23,683 nucleotides of DNA from an uncultured Methylobacteriaceae bacterium (lineage in GTDB: Bacteria; Pseudomonadota; Alphaproteobacteria; Rhizobiales; Beijerinckiaceae): the NCBI GenBank assembly GCA_937872715.1, contig CALMTJ010000114.1, positions 13,070-36,752 on the forward strand, written 5' to 3'. A program made the position numbers and the translations under genes. Positions 23,111 through 23,683 of this stretch are shown in pieces. Below the pieces are notes generated by a model. The model saw only the letters and a program-made list of their open reading frames with translations. It made no database searches and had not been told where the DNA came from. Within the stretch, counting starts at the first letter, position 1. Every line of letters begins with the position of its first letter.

Positions 23111-23169
23111 ACCCCGGCGCAAGCCGGGGTCGAGCCTCGCCTCCGCGGGGTGCCGGCCGTCGCCGGCAC
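23111..23169. repeat. Two tandem perfect hairpins, REP-like / bidirectional terminator candidate
   Basis: The first hairpin has arms ACCCCGGC (23111-23118) and GCCGGGGT (23123-23130) with a GCAA loop, a stable GNRA tetraloop. The second has arms GTGCCGGC (23150-23157) and GCCGGCAC (23162-23169) with a CGTC loop. They lie between convergent MFS and aldehyde dehydrogenase genes and have no T-run. The first resembles short palindromic repeats that recur in intergenic regions of alphaproteobacterial genomes. It occurs once in this window, so copy number cannot be judged. They may end transcription from both sides. Confidence 0.6.
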
Positions 23170-23216
23170 GAGCAGGAAGTGGCGATCCGGAGCAGGAAAG
23201 GCGGTCCCGGCGACGC

Positions 23217-23683
23217 CTACGCCCGGGCGGTCGTGACGAATTTCGAGTTCAGGTAGGCCTCGATCGCCTCCGAGCCGCCCTCGCTGCCGTAGCCGGAATC
23301 CTTGATGCCGCCGAACGGCACCTCCGGCAGGGCGAGCCCGTGATGGTTGATCGACACCATGCCGGATTCGACCCGCGAGCCGACCTTCTCGGCGGTGGCG
23401 GCCGAGCGCGTATAGGCATAGGCCGCGAGCCCGTACGGGAGGCGGTTCGCCTCCGTGAACGCCTCCTCGTCGACCGAGAAGCTCCGGATGGCGGCGATCG
23501 GCCCGAAGGGCTCTTCGTTCATCAGCCGGGCGGAAAGCGGCACGTCGGCGAAGATCGTGGGCTCGAAGAAATAGCCCTGGTTGCCGATCCGCTTGCCGCC
23601 GAGCCGGAGCTCGGCGCCCGAATCCTTCGCGTCCTGGACGAAGCCCTCCATCGCCGCGACGCGGCGGTCATGCGCGAGCGGCC
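23217..23683 (-). CDS. NAD(P)-dependent succinate-semialdehyde-type aldehyde dehydrogenase, C-terminal part (cut by window)
   Basis: The last 155 codons of an aldehyde dehydrogenase; the 5' end and the catalytic Cys lie beyond the window edge. Visible blocks are GPLAHDRRVAAMEGFVQDAK-like sequence at the edge, GYFFEPTIFADVP, NEEPFGPIAAIRSF, NRLPYGLAAYAYTRS, ESGMVSINHHGLALPEVPFG and GGIKDSGYGSEGGSEAIEAY. The Asn-His-His in SINHHG and the FGGIKDSGYGSEGG ending fit succinate-semialdehyde dehydrogenases (GabD-like) of alphaproteobacteria, which oxidise succinate semialdehyde to succinate. Other semialdehyde or glycolaldehyde-type substrates cannot be excluded from the C-terminal part alone. The TAG stop is at 23217-23219. 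It converges on the MFS gene across the two hairpins. Confidence 0.85.
   Translation of the reverse strand, partial: PLAHDRRVAAMEGFVQDAKDSGAELRLGGKRIGNQGYFFEPTIFADVPLSARLMNEEPFGPIAAIRSFSVDEEAFTEANRLPYGLAAYAYTRSAATAEKVGSRVESGMVSINHHGLALPEVPFGGIKDSGYGSEGGSEAIEAYLNSKFVTTARA

Overview
This is a high-GC, densely coded chromosomal segment from an alphaproteobacterium, probably a member of the Hyphomicrobiales close to Methylobacteriaceae/Beijerinckiaceae. The evidence is the EcfG-like ECF sigma factor, a DUF2783 protein facing a metallo-beta-lactamase-fold protein, a KTSC-domain protein and the overall protein style. The genus call is inference. I see no rRNA, tRNA, CRISPR array or insertion sequence, and no gene-free stretch longer than about 150 bases.

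Layout. (1) 1-1127: the 3' end of a DUF2783 gene runs into a convergent MBL-fold hydrolase whose second zinc site is dismantled. (2) 1193-5586, minus strand: UDP-glucose 6-dehydrogenase and UDP-glucuronate 4-epimerase (a UDP-galacturonate supply unit), then a coupled pair, a phage-like beta-rich protein and an SGNH esterase, behind its own near-consensus sigma70 promoter. (3) 5759-8646, plus strand: glycogen debranching enzyme GlgX and an EcfG-type sigma factor. (4) 8650-11133, minus strand: M20 carbamoylase/allantoate-amidohydrolase-like enzyme and an O-antigen ligase-like membrane protein. (5) 11178-16536: distal valine catabolism (3-hydroxyisobutyrate dehydrogenase, isobutyryl-CoA dehydrogenase-like ACAD, methylmalonate-semialdehyde dehydrogenase), interrupted by a small KTSC gene on the plus strand and by an islet holding a VapBC toxin-antitoxin pair (toxin frameshifted), a small secreted Cys protein and a Uma2 nuclease-fold protein. 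(6) 16570-21177, minus strand: NDUFA9-like SDR, D-threonine aldolase/D-serine dehydratase-like PLP enzyme, RidA-like protein, MATE exporter and PaaI-like thioesterase. (7) 21322-23078, plus strand: MarR regulator and MFS transporter, divergent from group 6 across a palindromic operator candidate. (8) 23111-23169: two strong hairpins, then the C-terminal part of a succinate-semialdehyde-type aldehyde dehydrogenase at the window edge.

How the genes work together. The Ugd and epimerase genes feed surface polysaccharide, and the adjacent SGNH esterase and the O-antigen ligase-like protein may act on the same material. The three mms-type genes form most of the last steps of valine breakdown, but the enoyl-CoA hydratase and 3-hydroxyisobutyryl-CoA hydrolase are not here. 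The RidA and D-amino-acid enzyme genes overlap by 4 bases, which fits a PLP enzyme paired with an imine/enamine deaminase. MarR probably controls both itself/MFS and the divergent thioesterase-MATE transcript. I found no wholly new system. The items most worth checking are the SGNH cassette with its promoter, the mono-zinc MBL protein, the frameshifted vapC fused to the ACAD start, and the RidA-PLP pair.
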